A DNA stretch of 64,000 nt from Paragordius varius (GCA_964247055.1 OZ176057.1:4216001-4280000), one strand, 5' to 3'. Shown: positions 47,701 through 63,400, counted from the first letter of the stretch. The notes: generated from the letters alone by a model not told the origin. Numbers and translations are program-made.

Positions 47701-50700
47701 TGAAAATATATGTTTGATTGTTGGAAACATTAAAAAAGTACTGGGCAACATATTTTGATTGTTGAAAAAATTATTTGATTGTTGTAATGTATGTTTGATT
47801 GTTGGAAACATTAAAAAGTTATTAGGAAATATATTTTTATTGTTGGAAAATTTATTTGATTGTTGAAAATATATGTTTGATTGTTGGAATCATTAAAAAG
47901 TTATTGGGTAAATATTTTTATTGATGGAAAAATTATTTGATTGTTGGAAATGCATGTTTGATTGTTGGAAACATTAAAAAGTTATTGGGTAAGATATTTT
48001 GATTGTTGAAAAAATTATTTGATTGTTGGAAATGCATGTTTGATTGTTGGAAACATTAAAAAGTTATTGGGCAACATATTTTGATTGTTGGAAAAATTAT
48101 TTGATTGTTGTAATGTTTGTTTAATTGTGGGAAACATTAAAAAGTTATTAGGCAACATATTTTGATTGTTGAAAAAATTATTTGACTGTTCAAAATATAT
48201 GTTTGATTGTTGGAAACATTAAAAAAGTATTGGGCAACATATTTTTATTGTTGGAAAAATTATTTGATTGTTCAAAATATATGTTTGATTGTTGGAAACA
48301 TTAAAAAAGTGTTGGGCAACATATTTTGATTGTTGGAAAAATTATTTGATTGTTGGAAATGCATGTTTGATTGTTGGAAACATTAAAAAGTTATTGGGCA
48401 ACATATTTTGATTGTTGGAAAAATTATTTAATTGTTAAAAATAAATGTTTGATTGTTGGAAACATTAAAAAAAGTATTGGGCAACATATTTTTATTGTTG
48501 GAAAATTTATTTGATTGTTGAAAATGTATGTTTGATTGTTGGAAACATTAAAAAAATATTGGTCAACATATTTTGATTGTTGGAAAAATTATTTGATTGT
48601 TGAAAATATATGTTTGATTGTTTGTAACATTAAAAAGTTATTGGGCAACATATTTTGATTGTTGGAAAAATTTGATTGTTGAAAATATATGTTTGATTGT
48701 TGGAATCATTAAAAAGTCATTGGGTAACATATTTTGATTGTTGGAAAAATTATTTGTCTGTTCGAAATGCTTGTTTGATTGTTGGAAACATCAAAAAGTT
48801 ATTGGCCAACATATTTTGATTGTTGGAAAAATTATTTGGTTGTTCAAAATATATGTTTGATTGTTGGAAACATTAAAAAAGTATTGGGCAACATATTTTT
48901 ATTGTTGGAAATATCATTTGATTGTTGAAAATATATGTTTGATTGTTGGAAGCAAAAAGTTTTTGGGCATCATATTTTGATTGTTGGAAAAATTATTTGA
49001 TTGTTGAAAATATATGTTTGATTGTTGGAAACATTTAAAAGTTATTGGGCAACATATGTTGATTGTTGGAAAAATTATTTGATTGTTGAAAATATATGTT
49101 TGATTGTTGGCATTAAAAAGTTTTTGGGCATCATATTTTGATTGTTGGAAATATATGTTTGATTGTTGGAAGCAAAATGTTTTTGGGCATCATATTTTGA
49201 TTGTTAGAGAAATTATTTGATTGTTGAAAATATATGTTTGATTGCCTGAAACATTTAAAAGTTTTGGGCAACATATTTTGATTGTTGGAAAAAATATTTG
49301 ATTGTTGAAAATATATGTTTCATTGTTGAAAACATTAAAAAGGTTTTGCGCAACATATTTTGATTGTTTGAAAAATTATTTGATTGTTGAAATTATATGT
49401 TTGATTGTTGGAAACATTAAAAAGTTATTGGGCAACATATTTTGATTGTTGGAAAAATTATTTAATTGTTAAAAATAAATGTTTGATTGTTGGAAACATT
49501 AAAAAAAGTATTGGGCAACATATTTTAATTGTTGGAAAAATTATTTGATTGTTGGAAATGCATGTTTGATTGTTGGAAACATTAAAAAGTTATTGGGCAA
49601 CATATTTTGTTTGTTGGAAAAATTATTTGATTGTTGAATATATATGTTTGATTGTTGGAAACATTTGAAAGTTTTTGGGCAACATATTTTGATTGTTGGA
49701 AACATTTAAAAGTTTTTGCGCAACATATTTTGATTGTTTGAAAAATTTGATTGTTGAAAATATATGAATGATTGCTGGAAACATTTAAAAGTTTTTGGGC
49801 AACATATTTTGATTGTTGGAAATATTATTTGATTGTTGAATATATATGTTTGATTGTTGGAAACATTAAAAAGTTATTGGGCAACATATTTTGATTGTTG
49901 GAAAAATGTTTTGATTGTTGAAAATATATTGGAAACATTTAAAAATTTTGGGCAACATATTTTGATTGTTGGAAAAACTTGATTGTTGAAAATATATGTT
50001 TCATTGTTGGAAACATAAAAAAGGTTTTGCGCAGCATATTTTGATTGTTGGAAAAATTATTTATTGTTGAAAATATATGTTTGATTGCTGGAAACATTTA
50101 AAAGTTTTTGGGCAACATATTTTGATTGTTGGAAAAATTATTGGATTGTTGAATATATATGTTTGATTGTTGGAAACATTAAAAAGTTATTGGGCAACAT
50201 ATTTTGATTGTTGGAAAAATGTTTTGATTGTTGAAAATATATGTTTGATTGCTGGATACATTTAAAAGTTATTGGGCAACATATTTTGTTTGTTGGAAAA
50301 ATTATTTGATTGTTGAATATATATGTTTGATTGTTGGAAACATTTGAAAGTTTTTGGGCAACATATTTTGATTGTTGGAAAAATGTTTTGATTGTTGAAT
50401 ATATATGTTTGATTGTTGGAAACATTTAAAAGTTTTTGGGCAACATATTTTGATTGTTGGAAAAATGTTTTGATTGTTGAAAATATATGTTTGATTGTTG
50501 GAAACATTTAAAAGTTTTTGGGCAACATATTTTGATTGTTGGAAAAATGTTTTGATTGTTGAAAATATATGTTTGATTGTTGGAAACATTTAAAAGTTTT
50601 TGGGCAACATATTTTGATTGTTGGAAAAATTATTTGATTGTTGAATATATATGTTTGATTGTTGGAAACATTAAAAAGTTATTGGGCAACATATTTTGAT

Positions 50701-52439
50701 TGTTGGAAAAATTATTTGATTGTTGAATATATATGTTTGATTGTTGGAAACATTTAAAAGTTTTTGGGCAACATATTTTGATTGTTGGAAAAATTATTTG
50801 ATTGTTGAAAATATATGTTTGATTGCTGGAAACATTTAAAAGTTTTTGGGCAACATATTTTGATTGTTGGAAAAATTTGATTGTTGAAAATATATGTTTC
50901 ATTGTTGGAAACATTAAAAAGGTTTTGCGCAACATAATTTAATTGTTGGAAAAATTATTTGATTGTTGAATATATATGTTTGATTGTTGGAAACATTAAA
51001 AAGTTATTGGGCATCATATTTTGATTGTTGGAAAAATTATTTGATTGTTGTATATATATGTTTGATTGTTGGAAACATTAAAAAGTTATTGGGCAACATA
51101 TTTTGATTGTTGGAAAAATTATTTGATTGTTGAATATATATGTTTGATTGTTGGAAACATCTAAAAGTTTTTGGGCAACATATTTTGATTGTTGGAAAAA
51201 TTATTTGATTGTTGAAAATATATGTTTGATGGCTGGAAACATTTAAAAGTTTTTGGGCAACATATTTTGATTGTTGGAAAAATTTGATTGTTGAAAATAT
51301 ATGTTTCATTGTTGGAAACATTAAAAAGGTTTTGCGCAACATATTTTGATTGTTGGAAAAATTATTTGATTGTTGAAAATATATGTTTAATTGTTGGAAA
51401 CATTTAAAATTTGGTCAACATATTTTGATTGTTGTAAAAAATATTTGATTGTTGAAAATATATGTTTCATTGTTGGAAACATTAAAAAGGTTTTGCGCAA
51501 CATATTTTGATTGTTGGAAAAATTATTTGATTGTTGAATATATATGTTTGATTGTTGGAAACATTTAAAAGTTTTTGGGCAACATATTTTGATTGTTGGA
51601 AAAATGTTTTGATTGTTGAAAATATATGTTTGATTGTTGGAAACATTTAAAAGTTTTTGGGCAACATATTTTGATTGTTGGAAAAATTATTTGATTGTTG
51701 AATATATATGTTTGATTGTTGGAAACATTAAAAAGTTATTGGGCAACATATTTTGATTGTTGGAAAAATTATTTGATTGTTGAATATATATGTTTGATTG
51801 TTGGAAACATTTAAAAGTTTTTGGGCAACATATTTTGATTGTTGGAAAAATTATTTGATTGTTGAAAATATATGTTTGATTGCTGGAAACATTTAAAAGT
51901 TTTTGGGCAACATATTTTGATTGTTGGAAAAATTATTTGATTGTTGAATATATATGTTTGATTGTTGGAAACATTTGAAAGTTTTTGGGCAACATATTTT
52001 GATTGTTGGAAAAATGTTTTGATTGTTGAAAATATATGTTTGATTGTTGGAAACATTTAAAAGTTTTTGGGCAACATATTTTGATTGTTGGAAAAATGTT
52101 TTGATTGTTGAAAATATATGTTTGATTGTTGGAAACATTTAAAAGTTTTTGGGCAACATATTTTGATTGTTGGAAAAATGTTTTGATTGTTGAAAATATA
52201 TGTTTGATTGTTGGAAACATTTAAAAGTTTTTGGGCAACATATTTTGATTGTTGGAAAAATTATTTGATTGTTGAATATATATGTTTGATTGTTGGAAAC
52301 ATTAAAAAGTTATTGGTCAACATATTTTGATTGTTGGAAAAATTATTTGATTGTTGAAAATATATGTTTGATTGCTGGAAACATTTAAAAGTTTTTGGGC
52401 AACATATTTTGATTGTTGGAAAAATTATTTGATTGTTGA

Positions 52440-55400
52440 ATATATATGTTTGATTGTTGGAAACATTTAAAAGTTTTTGGGCAACATATTTTGATTGTTG
52501 GAAAAATTATTTGATTGTTGAAAATATATGTTTGATTGCTGGAAACATTTAAAAGTTTTTGGGCAACATATTTTGATTGTTGGAAAAATTTGATTGTTTA
52601 AAATATATGTTTCATTGTTGGAAACATTAAAAAGGTTTTGCGCAACATATTTTAATTGTTGGAAAAATTATTTGATTGTTGAATATATATGTTTGATTGT
52701 TGGAAACATTAAAAAGTTATTGGGCATCATATTTTGATTGTTGGAAAAATTATTTGATTGTTGTATATATATGTTTGATTGTTGGAAACATTAAAAAGTT
52801 ATTGGGCAACATATTTTGATTGTTGGAAAAATTATTTGATTGTTGAAAATATATGTTTGATTGTTGGAAACATTTAAAAGTTTTTGGGCAACATATTTTG
52901 ATTGTTGGAAAAATTATTTGATTGTTGAATATATATGTTTGATTGTTGGAAACATTAAAAAGTTATTGGGCAACATATTTTGATTGTTGGAAAAATTATT
53001 TGATTGTTGAATATATATGTTTGATTGTTGGAAACATTTAAAAGTTTTTGGGCAACATATTTTGATTGTTGGAAAAATTATTTGATTGTTGAAAATATAT
53101 GTTTGATGGCTGGAAACATTTAAAAGTTTTTGGGCAACATATTTTGATTGTTGGAAAAATATGATTGTTGAAAATATATGTTTCATTGTTGGAAACATTA
53201 AAAAGGTTTTGCGCAACATATTTTGATTGTTGGAAAAATTATTTGATTGTTGAAAATATATGTTTAATTGTTGGAAACATTTAAAATTTGGTCAACATAT
53301 TTTGATTGTTGTAAAAAATATTTGATTGTTGAAAATATATGTTTCATTGTTGGAAACATTAAAAAGGTTTTGCGCAACATATTTTGATTGTTGGAAAAAT
53401 TATTTGATTGTTGAATATATATGTTTGATTGTTGGAAACATTTAAAAGTTTTTGGGCAACATATTTTGATTGTTGGAAAAATGTTTTGATTGTTGAAAAT
53501 ATATGTTTGATTGTTGGAAACATTTAAAAGTTTTTGGGCAACATATTTTGATTGTTGGAAAAATGTTTTGATTGTTGAAAATATATGTTTGATTGTTGGA
53601 AACATTTAAAAGTTTTTGGGCAACATATTTTGATTGTTGGAAAAATTATTTGATTGTTGAATATATATGTTTGATTGTTGGAAACATTAAAAAGTTATTG
53701 GGCAACATATTTTGATTGTTGGAAAAATTATTTGATTGTTGAATATATATGTTTGATTGTTGGAAACATTTAAAAGTTTTTGGGCAACATATTTTGATTG
53801 TTGGAAAAATTATTTGATTGTTGAAAATATATGTTTGATTGCTGGAAACATTTAAAAGTTTTTGGGCAACATATTTTGATTGTTGGAAAAATTTGATTGT
53901 TGAAAATATATGTTTCATTGTTGGAAACATTAAAAAGGTTTTGCGCAACATATTTTGATTGTTGGAAAAATTATTTGATTGTTGAATATATATGTTTGAT
54001 TGTTGGAAACATTAAAAAGTTATTGGGCATCATATTTTGATTGTTGGAAAAATTATTTGATTGTTGAATATATATGTTTGATTGTTGGAAACATTAAAAA
54101 GTTATTGGGCAACATATTTTGATTGTTGGAAAAATTATTTGATTGTTGAATATATATGTTTGATTGTTGGAAACATCTAAAAGTTTTTGGGCAACATATT
54201 TTGATTGTTGGAAAAATTATTTGATTGTTGAAAATATATGTTTGATGGCTGGAAACATTTAAAAGTTTTTGGGCAACATATTTTGATTGTTGGAAAAATA
54301 TGATTGTTGAAAATATATGTTTCATTGTTGGAAACATTAAAAAGGTTTTGCGCAACATATTTTGATTGTTGGAAAAATTATTTGATTGTTGAAAATATAT
54401 GTTTAATTGTTGGAAACATTTAAAATTTGGTCAACATATTTTGATTGTTGTAAAAAATATTTGATTGTTGAAAATATATGTTTCATTGTTGGAAACATTA
54501 AAAAGGTTTTGCGCAACATATTTTGATTGTTGGAAAAATTATTTGATTGTTGAATATATATGTTTGATTGTTGGAAACATTTAAAAGTTTTTGGGCAACA
54601 TATTTTGATTGTTGGAAAAATGTTTTGATTGTTGAAAATATATGTTTGATTGTTGGAAACATTTAAAAGTTTTTGGGCAACACATTTTGATTGTTGGAAA
54701 AATGTTTTGATTGTTGAAAATATATGTTTGATTGTTGGAAACATTTAAAAGTTTTTGGGCAACATATTTTGATTGTTGGAAAAATTATTTGATTGTTGAA
54801 AATATATGTTTGATTGCTGGAAACATTTAAAAGTTATTGGCCAACATATTTTGATTGTTGGAAAAATTATTTGGTTGTTCAAAATATATGTTTGATTGTT
54901 GGAAACATTAAAAAAGTATTGGGCAACATATTTTTATTGTTGGAAATATCATTTGATTGTTGAAAATATATGTTTGATTGTTGGAAGCAAAAAGTTTTTG
55001 GGCATCATATTTTGATTGTTGGAAAAATTATTTGATTGTTGAAAATATATGTTTGATTGTTGGAAACATTTAAAAGTTATTGGGCAACATATGTTGATTG
55101 TTGGAAAAATTATTTGATTGTTGAAAATATATGTTTGATTGTTGGCATTAAAAAGTTTTTGGGCATCATATTTTGATTGTTGGAAATATTATTTGATTGT
55201 TGAAAATATATGTTTGATTGTTGGAAGCAAAATGTTTTTGGGCATCATATTTTGATTGTTAGAGAAATTATTTGATTGTTGAAAATATATGTTTGATTGC
55301 CTGAAACATTTAAAAGTTTTGGGCAACATATTTTGATTGTTGGAAAAAATATTTGATTGTTGAAAATATATGTTTCATTGTTGAAAACATTAAAAAGGTT

Positions 55401-58400
55401 TTGCGCAACATATTTTGATTGTTTGAAAAATTATTTGATTGTTGAAATTATATGTTTGATTGTTGGAAACATTAAAAAGTTATTGGGCAACATATTTTGA
55501 TTGTTGGAAAAATTATTTAATTGTTAAAAATAAATGTTTGATTGTTGGAAACATTAAAAAAAGTATTGGGCAACATATTTTAATTGTTGGAAAAATTATT
55601 TGATTGTTGGAAATGCATGTTTGATTGTTGGAAACATTAAAAAGTTATTGGGCAACATATTTTGTTTGTTGGAAAAATTATTTGATTGTTGAATATATAT
55701 GTTTGATTGTTGGAAACATTTGAAAGTTTTTGGGCAACATATTTTGATTGTTGGAAACATTTAAAAGTTTTTGCGCAACATATTTTGATTGTTTGAAAAA
55801 TTTGATTGTTGAAAATATATGAATGATTGCTGGAAACATTTAAAAGTTTTTGGGCAACATATTTTGATTGTTGGAAATATTATTTGATTGTTGAATATAT
55901 ATGTTTGATTGTTGGAAACATTAAAAAGTTATTGGGCAACATATTTTGATTGTTGGAAAAATGTTTTGATTGTTGAAAATATATTGGAAACATTTAAAAA
56001 TTTTGGGCAACATATTTTGATTGTTGGAAAAACTTGATTGTTGAAAATATATGTTTCATTGTTGGAAACATAAAAAAGGTTTTGCGCAGCATATTTTGAT
56101 TGTTGGAAAAATTATTTATTGTTGAAAATATATGTTTGATTGCTGGAAACATTTAAAAGTTTTTGGGCAACATATTTTGATTGTTGGAAAAATTATTGGA
56201 TTGTTGAATATATATGTTTGATTGTTGGAAACATTAAAAAGTTATTGGGCAACATATTTTGATTGTTGGAAAAATGTTTTGATTGTTGAAAATATATGTT
56301 TGATTGCTGGATACATTTAAAAGTTATTGGGCAACATATTTTGTTTGTTGGAAAAATTATTTGATTGTTGAATATATATGTTTGATTGTTGGAAACATTT
56401 GAAAGTTTTTGGGCAACATATTTTGATTGTTGGAAAAATGTTTTGATTGTTGAATATATATGTTTGATTGTTGGAAACATTTAAAAGTTTTTGCGCAACA
56501 TATTTTGATTGTTTGAAAAATTTGATTGTTGAAAATATATGAATGATTGCTGGAAACATTTAAAAGTTTTTGGGCAACATATTTTGATTGTTGGAAATAT
56601 TATTTGATTGTTGAATATATATGTTTGATTGTTGGAAACATTAAAAAGTTATTGGGCAACATATTTTGATTGTTGGAAAAATGTTTTGATTGTTGAAAAT
56701 ATATTGGAAACATTTAAAAATTTTGGGCAACATATTTTGATTGTTGGAAAAACTTGATTGTTGAAAATATATGTTTCATTGTTGGAAACATAAAAAAGGT
56801 TTTGCGCAGCATATTTTGATTGTTGGAAAAATTATTTATTGTTGAAAATATATGTTTGATTGCTGGAAACATTTAAAAGTTTTTGGGCAACATATTTTGA
56901 TTGTTGGAAAAATTATTGGATTGTTGAATATATATGTTTGATTGTTGGAAACATTAAAAAGTTATTGGGCAACATATTTTGATTGTTGGAAAAATTATTT
57001 GATTGTTGAATATATATGTTTGATTGCTGGAAACATTTAAAAGTTTTTGGGCAACATATTTTGATTGTTGGAAAAATTATTTGATTGTTGAAAATATATG
57101 TTTGATTGTTGGAAACATTTAAAAGTTTTTGGGCAACATATTTTGATTGTTGGAAAAATGTTTTGATTGTTGAAAATATATGTTTGATTGTTGGAAACAT
57201 TAAAAAGTTATTGGGCAACATATTTTGATTGTTGGAAAAATTATTTGATTGTTGAAAATATATGTTTGATTGTTGGAAACATTTAAAAGTTTTTGGGCAA
57301 CATATTTTGATTGTTGGAAAAATGTTTTGATTGTTGAAAATATATGTTTGATTGTTGGAAACATTTAAAAGTTTTTGGGCAACATATTTTGATTGTTGGA
57401 AAAATGTTTTGATTGTTGAAAATATATGTTTGATTGTTGGAAACATTTAAAAGTTTTTGGGCAACATATTTTGATTGTTGGAAAAATTATTTGATTGTTG
57501 AAAATATATGTTTGATTGCTGGAAACATTTAAAAGTTTTTGGGCAACATATTTTGATTGTTGGAAAAATTTGATTGTTTAAAATATATGTTTCATTGTTG
57601 GAAACATTAAAAAGGTTTTGCGCAACATATTTTAATTGTTGGAAAAATTATTTGATTGTTGAATATATATGTTTGATTGTTGGAAACATTAAAAAGTTAT
57701 TGGGCATCATATTTTGATTGTTGGAAAAATTATTTGATTGTTGTATATATATGTTTGATTGTTGGAAACATTAAAAAGTTATTGGGCAACATATTTTGAT
57801 TGTTGGAAAAATTATTTGATTGTTGAAAATATATGTTTGATTGTTGGAAACATTTAAAAGTTTTTGGGCAACATATTTTGATTGTTGGAAAAATTATTTG
57901 ATTGTTGAATATATATGTTTGATTGTTGGAAACATTAAAAAGTTATTGGGCAACATATTTTGATTGTTGGAAAAATTATTTGATTGTTGAATATATATGT
58001 TTGATTGTTGGAAACATTTAAAAGTTTTTGGGCAACATATTTTGATTGTTGGAAAAATTATTTGATTGTTGAAAATATATGTTTGATGGCTGGAAACATT
58101 TAAAAGTTTTTGGGCAACATATTTTGATTGTTGGAAAAATATGATTGTTGAAAATATATGTTTCATTGTTGGAAACATTAAAAAGGTTTTGCGCAACATA
58201 TTTTGATTGTTGGAAAAATTATTTGATTGTTGAAAATATATGTTTAATTGTTGGAAACATTTAAAATTTGGTCAACATATTTTGATTGTTGTAAAAAATA
58301 TTTGATTGTTGAAAATATATGTTTCATTGTTGGAAACATTAAAAAGGTTTTGCGCAACATATTTTGATTGTTGGAAAAATTATTTGATTGTTGAATATAT

Positions 58401-59530
58401 ATGTTTGATTGTTGGAAACATTTAAAAGTTTTTGGGCAACATATTTTGATTGTTGGAAAAATGTTTTGATTGTTGAAAATATATGTTTGATTGTTGGAAA
58501 CATTTAAAAGTTTTTGGGCAACATATTTTGATTGTTGGAAAAATGTTTTGATTGTTGAAAATATATGTTTGATTGTTGGAAACATTTAAAAGTTTTTGGG
58601 CAACATATTTTGATTGTTGGAAAAATTATTTGATTGTTGAATATATATGTTTGATTGTTGGAAACATTAAAAAGTTATTGGGCAACATATTTTGATTGTT
58701 GGAAAAATTATTTGATTGTTGAATATATATGTTTGATTGTTGGAAACATTTAAAAGTTTTTGGGCAACATATTTTGATTGTTGGAAAAATTATTTGATTG
58801 TTGAAAATATATGTTTGATTGCTGGAAACATTTAAAAGTTTTTGGGCAACATATTTTGATTGTTGGAAAAATTTGATTGTTGAAAATATATGTTTCATTG
58901 TTGGAAACATTAAAAAGGTTTTGCGCAACATATTTTGATTGTTGGAAAAATTATTTGATTGTTGAATATATATGTTTGATTGTTGGAAACATTAAAAAGT
59001 TATTGGGCATCATATTTTGATTGTTGGAAAAATTATTTGATTGTTGAATATATATGTTTGATTGTTGGAAACATTAAAAAGTTATTGGGCAACATATTTT
59101 GATTGTTGGAAAAATTATTTGATTGTTGAATATATATGTTTGATTGTTGGAAACATCTAAAAGTTTTTGGGCAACATATTTTGATTGTTGGAAAAATTAT
59201 TTGATTGTTGAAAATATATGTTTGATTGCTGGAAACATTTAAAAGTTTTTGGGCAACATATTTTGATTGTTGGAAAAATTTGATTGTTGAAAATATATGT
59301 TTCATTGTTGGAAACATTAAAAAGGTTTTGCGCAACATATTTTGATTGTTGGAAAAATTATTTGATTGTTGAAAATATATGTTTGATTGTTGGAAACATT
59401 TAAAATTTGGTCAACATATTTTGATTGTTGTAAAAAATATTTGATTGTTGAAAATATATGTTTCATTGTTGGAAACATTAAAAAGGTTTTGCGCAACATA
59501 TTTTGATTGTTGGAAAAATTATTTGATTGT
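52440..59530. repeat. Near-identical 2.1-kb satellite block duplicated 4,980 bp apart
   Basis: About 52440-54550 and 57420-59530 match almost base for base in register (offset 4980), with only a handful of differences seen, for example near 54246/59226 and 54399/59379. Both contain the same mosaic of short monomers with GGTTTTGCGCAAC. Confidence 0.9.
55761..57200. repeat. 720-bp tandem higher-order repeat in the satellite
   Basis: The stretch from about 55801 to 56220 recurs without visible change at 56521 to 56940, marked by GAAAATATATGAATGATTGC and by the shortened monomer around 55980 and 56700. Such identity in a diverged array indicates a recent exchange. Confidence 0.85.
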
Positions 59531-59559
59531 TAAATATATATGTTTGATTGTTGGAAACA

Positions 59560-62500
59560 TTAAAAAGTTATTGGGCAACATATTTTGATTGTTGGAAAAA
59601 TGTTTTGATTGTTGAAAATATATGTTTGATTGCTGGATACATTTAAAAGTTATTGGGCAACATATTTTGTTTGTTGGAAAAATTATTTGATTGTTGAATA
59701 TATATGTTTGATTGTTGGAAACATTTGAAAGTTTTTAGGCAACATATTTTGATTGTTGGAAAAATGTTTTGATTGTTGAATATATATGTTTGATTGTTGT
59801 AAACATTAAAAAGTTATTGGGCAATATATTTTGATTGTTGGAAAAATGTTTTGATTGTTGAATATATATGTTTGATTGTTGTAAACATTTAAAAGGTTTT
59901 GGGCAACATATTTTGATTGTTGGAAAAATTATTTGATTGTTGAATATATATGTTTGATTGTTGTAAACATTAAAAAGTTATTGGGCAATATATTTTGATT
60001 GTTGGAAAAATGTTTTGATTGTTGAAAATATATGTTTGATTGTTGGAAACATTTAAAAGTTTTTGGGCAACATATTTTGATTGTTGGAAAAATGTTTTGA
60101 TTGTTGAAAATATATGTTTGATTGTTGGAAACATTTAAAAGTTTTTGGGCAACATATTTTGTTTGTTGGAAAAATTATTTGATTGTTGAATATATATGTT
60201 TGATTGTTGTAAACATTAAAAAGTTATTGGTCAACATATTTTGATTGTTGGAAAAATTATTTGATTGTTGAAAATATATGTTTGATTGCTGGAAACATTA
60301 AAAAGGTTTTGCGCAACATATTTTGATTGTTGGAAAAATTATTTGATTGTTGAATATATATGTTTGATTGTTGGAAACAATAAAAAGTTATTGGGCAACA
60401 TATTTTGATTGTTGGAAAAATTATTTGATTGTTGAATATATATGTTTGATTGTTGTAAACATTAAAAAGTTATTGGGCAATATATTTTGATTGTTGGAAA
60501 AATGTTTTGATTGTTGAAAATATATGTTTGATTGTTGGAAACATTTAAAAGTTTTTGGGCAACATATTTTGATTGTTGGAAAAATTATTTGATTGTTGAA
60601 AATATATGTTTGATTGTTGGAAACATTTAAAAGTTTTTGGGCAACATATTTTGATTGTTGGAAAAATGTTTTGATTGTTGAAAATATATGTTTGATTGTT
60701 GGAAACATTTAAAAGTTTTTGGGCAACATATTTTGATTGTTGGAAAAATTATTTGATTGTTGAATATATATGTTTGATTGTTGGAAACATTAAAAAGTTA
60801 TTGGTCAACATATTTTGATTGTTGGAAAAATTATTTGATTGTTGAATATATATGTTTGATTGTTGGAAACATTTTAAAGTTTTTGGGCAACATATTTTGA
60901 TTGTTGGAAAAATTATTTGATTGTTGAAAATATATGTTTGATTGTTGGAAACATTTAAAAGTTTTTGGGCAACATATTTTGATTGTTGGAAAAATGTTTT
61001 GATTGTTTAAAATATATGTTTCATTGTTGGAAACATTAAAAAGGTTTTGCGCAACATATTTTAATTGTTGGAAAAATTATTTGATTGTTGAATATATATG
61101 TTTGATTGTTGGAAACATTAAAAAGTTATTGGGCATCATATTTTGATTGTTGGAAAAATTATTTGATTGTTGTATATATATGTTTGATTGTTGGAAACAT
61201 TAAAAAGTTATTGGGCAACATATTTTGATTGTTGGAAAAATTATTTGATTGTTGAAAATATATGTTTGATTGTTGGAAACATTTAAAAGTTTTTGGGCAA
61301 CATATTTTGATTGTTGGAAAAATTATTTGATTGTTGAATATATATGTTTGATTGTTGGAAACATTAAAAAGTTATTGGGCAACATATTTTGATTGTTGGA
61401 AAAATTATTTGATTGTTGAATATATATGTTTGATTGTTGGAAACATCTAAAAGTTTTTGGGCAACATATTTTGATTGTTGGAAAAATGTTTTGATTGTTG
61501 AAAATATATGTTTGATTGCTGGATACATTTAAAAGTTATTGGGCAACATATTTTGTTTGTTCGAAAAATTATTTGATTGTTGAATATATATGTTTGATTG
61601 TTGGAAACATTTGAAAGTTTTTAGGCAACATATTTTGATTGTTGGAAAAATGTTTTGATTGTTGAATATATATGTTTGATTGTTGTAAACATTAAAAAGT
61701 TATTGGGCAATATATTTTGATTGTTGGAAAAATGTTTTGATTGTTGAATATATATGTTTGATTGTTGTAAACATTTAAAAGGTTTTGGGCAACATATTTT
61801 GATTGTTGGAAAAATTATTTGATTGTTGAATATATATGTTTGATTGTTGTAAACATTAAAAAGTTATTGGGCAATATATTTTGATTGTTGGAAAAATGTT
61901 TTGATTGTTGAAAATATATGTTTGATTGTTGGAAACATTTAAAAGTTTTTGGGCAACATATTTTGATTGTTGGAAAAATGTTTTGATTGTTGAAAATATA
62001 TGTTTGATTGTTGGAAACATTTAAAAGTTTTTGGGCAACATATTTTGTTTGTTGGAAAAATTATTTGATTGTTGAATATATATGTTTGATTGTTGGAAAC
62101 ATTTAAAAGGTTTTGGGCAACATATTTTGATTGTTGGAAAAATTATTTGATTGTTGAATATATATGTTTGATTGTTGTAAACATTAAAAAGTTATTGGGC
62201 AATATATTTTGATTGTTGGAAAAATGTTTTGATTGTTGAAAATATATGTTTGATTGTTGGAAACATTTAAAAGTTTTTGGGCAACATATTTTGATTGTTG
62301 GAAAAATGTTTTGATTGTTGAAAATATATGTTTGATTGTTGGAAACATTTAAAAGTTTTTGGGCAACATATTTTGATTGTTGGAAAAATGTTTTGATTGT
62401 TGAAAATATATGTTTGATTGTTGGAAACATTTAAAAGTTTTTGGGCAACATATTTTGATTGTTGGAAAAATTATTTGATTGTTGAATATATATGTTTGAT

Positions 62501-63400
62501 TGTTGGAAACATTAAAAAGTTATTGGTCAACATATTTTGATTGTTGGAAAAATTATTTGATTGTTGAATATATATGTTTGATTGTTGGAAACATTTAAAA
62601 GTTTTTGGGCAACATATTTTGATTGTTGGAAAAATTATTTGATTGTTGAAAATATATGTTTGATTGCTGGAAACATTTAAAAGTTTTTGGGCAACATATT
62701 TTGATTGTTGGAAAAATTTGATTGTTTAAAATATATGTTTCATTGTTGGAAACATTAAAAAGGTTTTGCGCAACATATTTTAATTGTTGGAAAAATTATT
62801 TGATTGTTGAATATATATGTTTGATTGTTGGAAACATTAAAAAGTTATTGGGCATCATATTTTGATTGTTGGAAAAATTATTTGATTGTTGTATATATAT
62901 GTTTGATTGTTGGAAACATTAAAAAGTTATTGGGCAACATATTTTGATTGTTGGAAAAATTATTTGATTGTTGAAAATATATGTTTGATTGTTGGAAACA
63001 TTTAAAAGTTTTTGGGCAACATATTTTGATTGTTGGAAAAATGTTTTGATTGTTGAAAATATATGTTTGATTGTTGGAAACATTAAAAAGTTATTGGGCA
63101 ACATATTTTGATTGTTGGAAAAATTATTTGATTGTTGAATATATATGTTTGATTGTTGGAAACATCTAAAAGTTTTTGGGCAACATATTTTGATTGTTGG
63201 AAAAATTATTTGATTGTTGAAAATATATGTTTGATGGCTGGAAACATTTAAAAGTTTTTGGGCAACATATTTTGATTGTTGGAAAAATTTGATTGTTGAA
63301 AATATATGTTTCATTGTTGGAAACATTAAAAAGGTTTTGCGCAACATATTTTGATTGTTGGAAAAATTATTTGATTGTTGAAAATATATGTTTAATTGTT
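59560..63400. repeat. 1,886/1,722-bp tandem higher-order repeat in the satellite
   Basis: Landmarks recur 1886 bp apart at the left (CTGGATACATTTAAAAG at about 59633 and 61519) and 1722 bp apart further right (60421 and 62143). These are exactly 23 and 21 monomers of 82 bp, so the second unit has lost two whole monomers in register. Confidence 0.85.

Noticed and set aside
34621-63347. Dozens of open frames of 60-177 codons in the satellite, with peptides such as FDCWKNYLIV (+) or FPTIKICCP (-)
   Set aside because: The monomer has few stops. Since 82 is one more than a multiple of 3, each frame rotates through the others and closes after one to a few monomers. Frame lengths track monomer variants, there are no splice or start signals, and identical frames recur at the satellite period.
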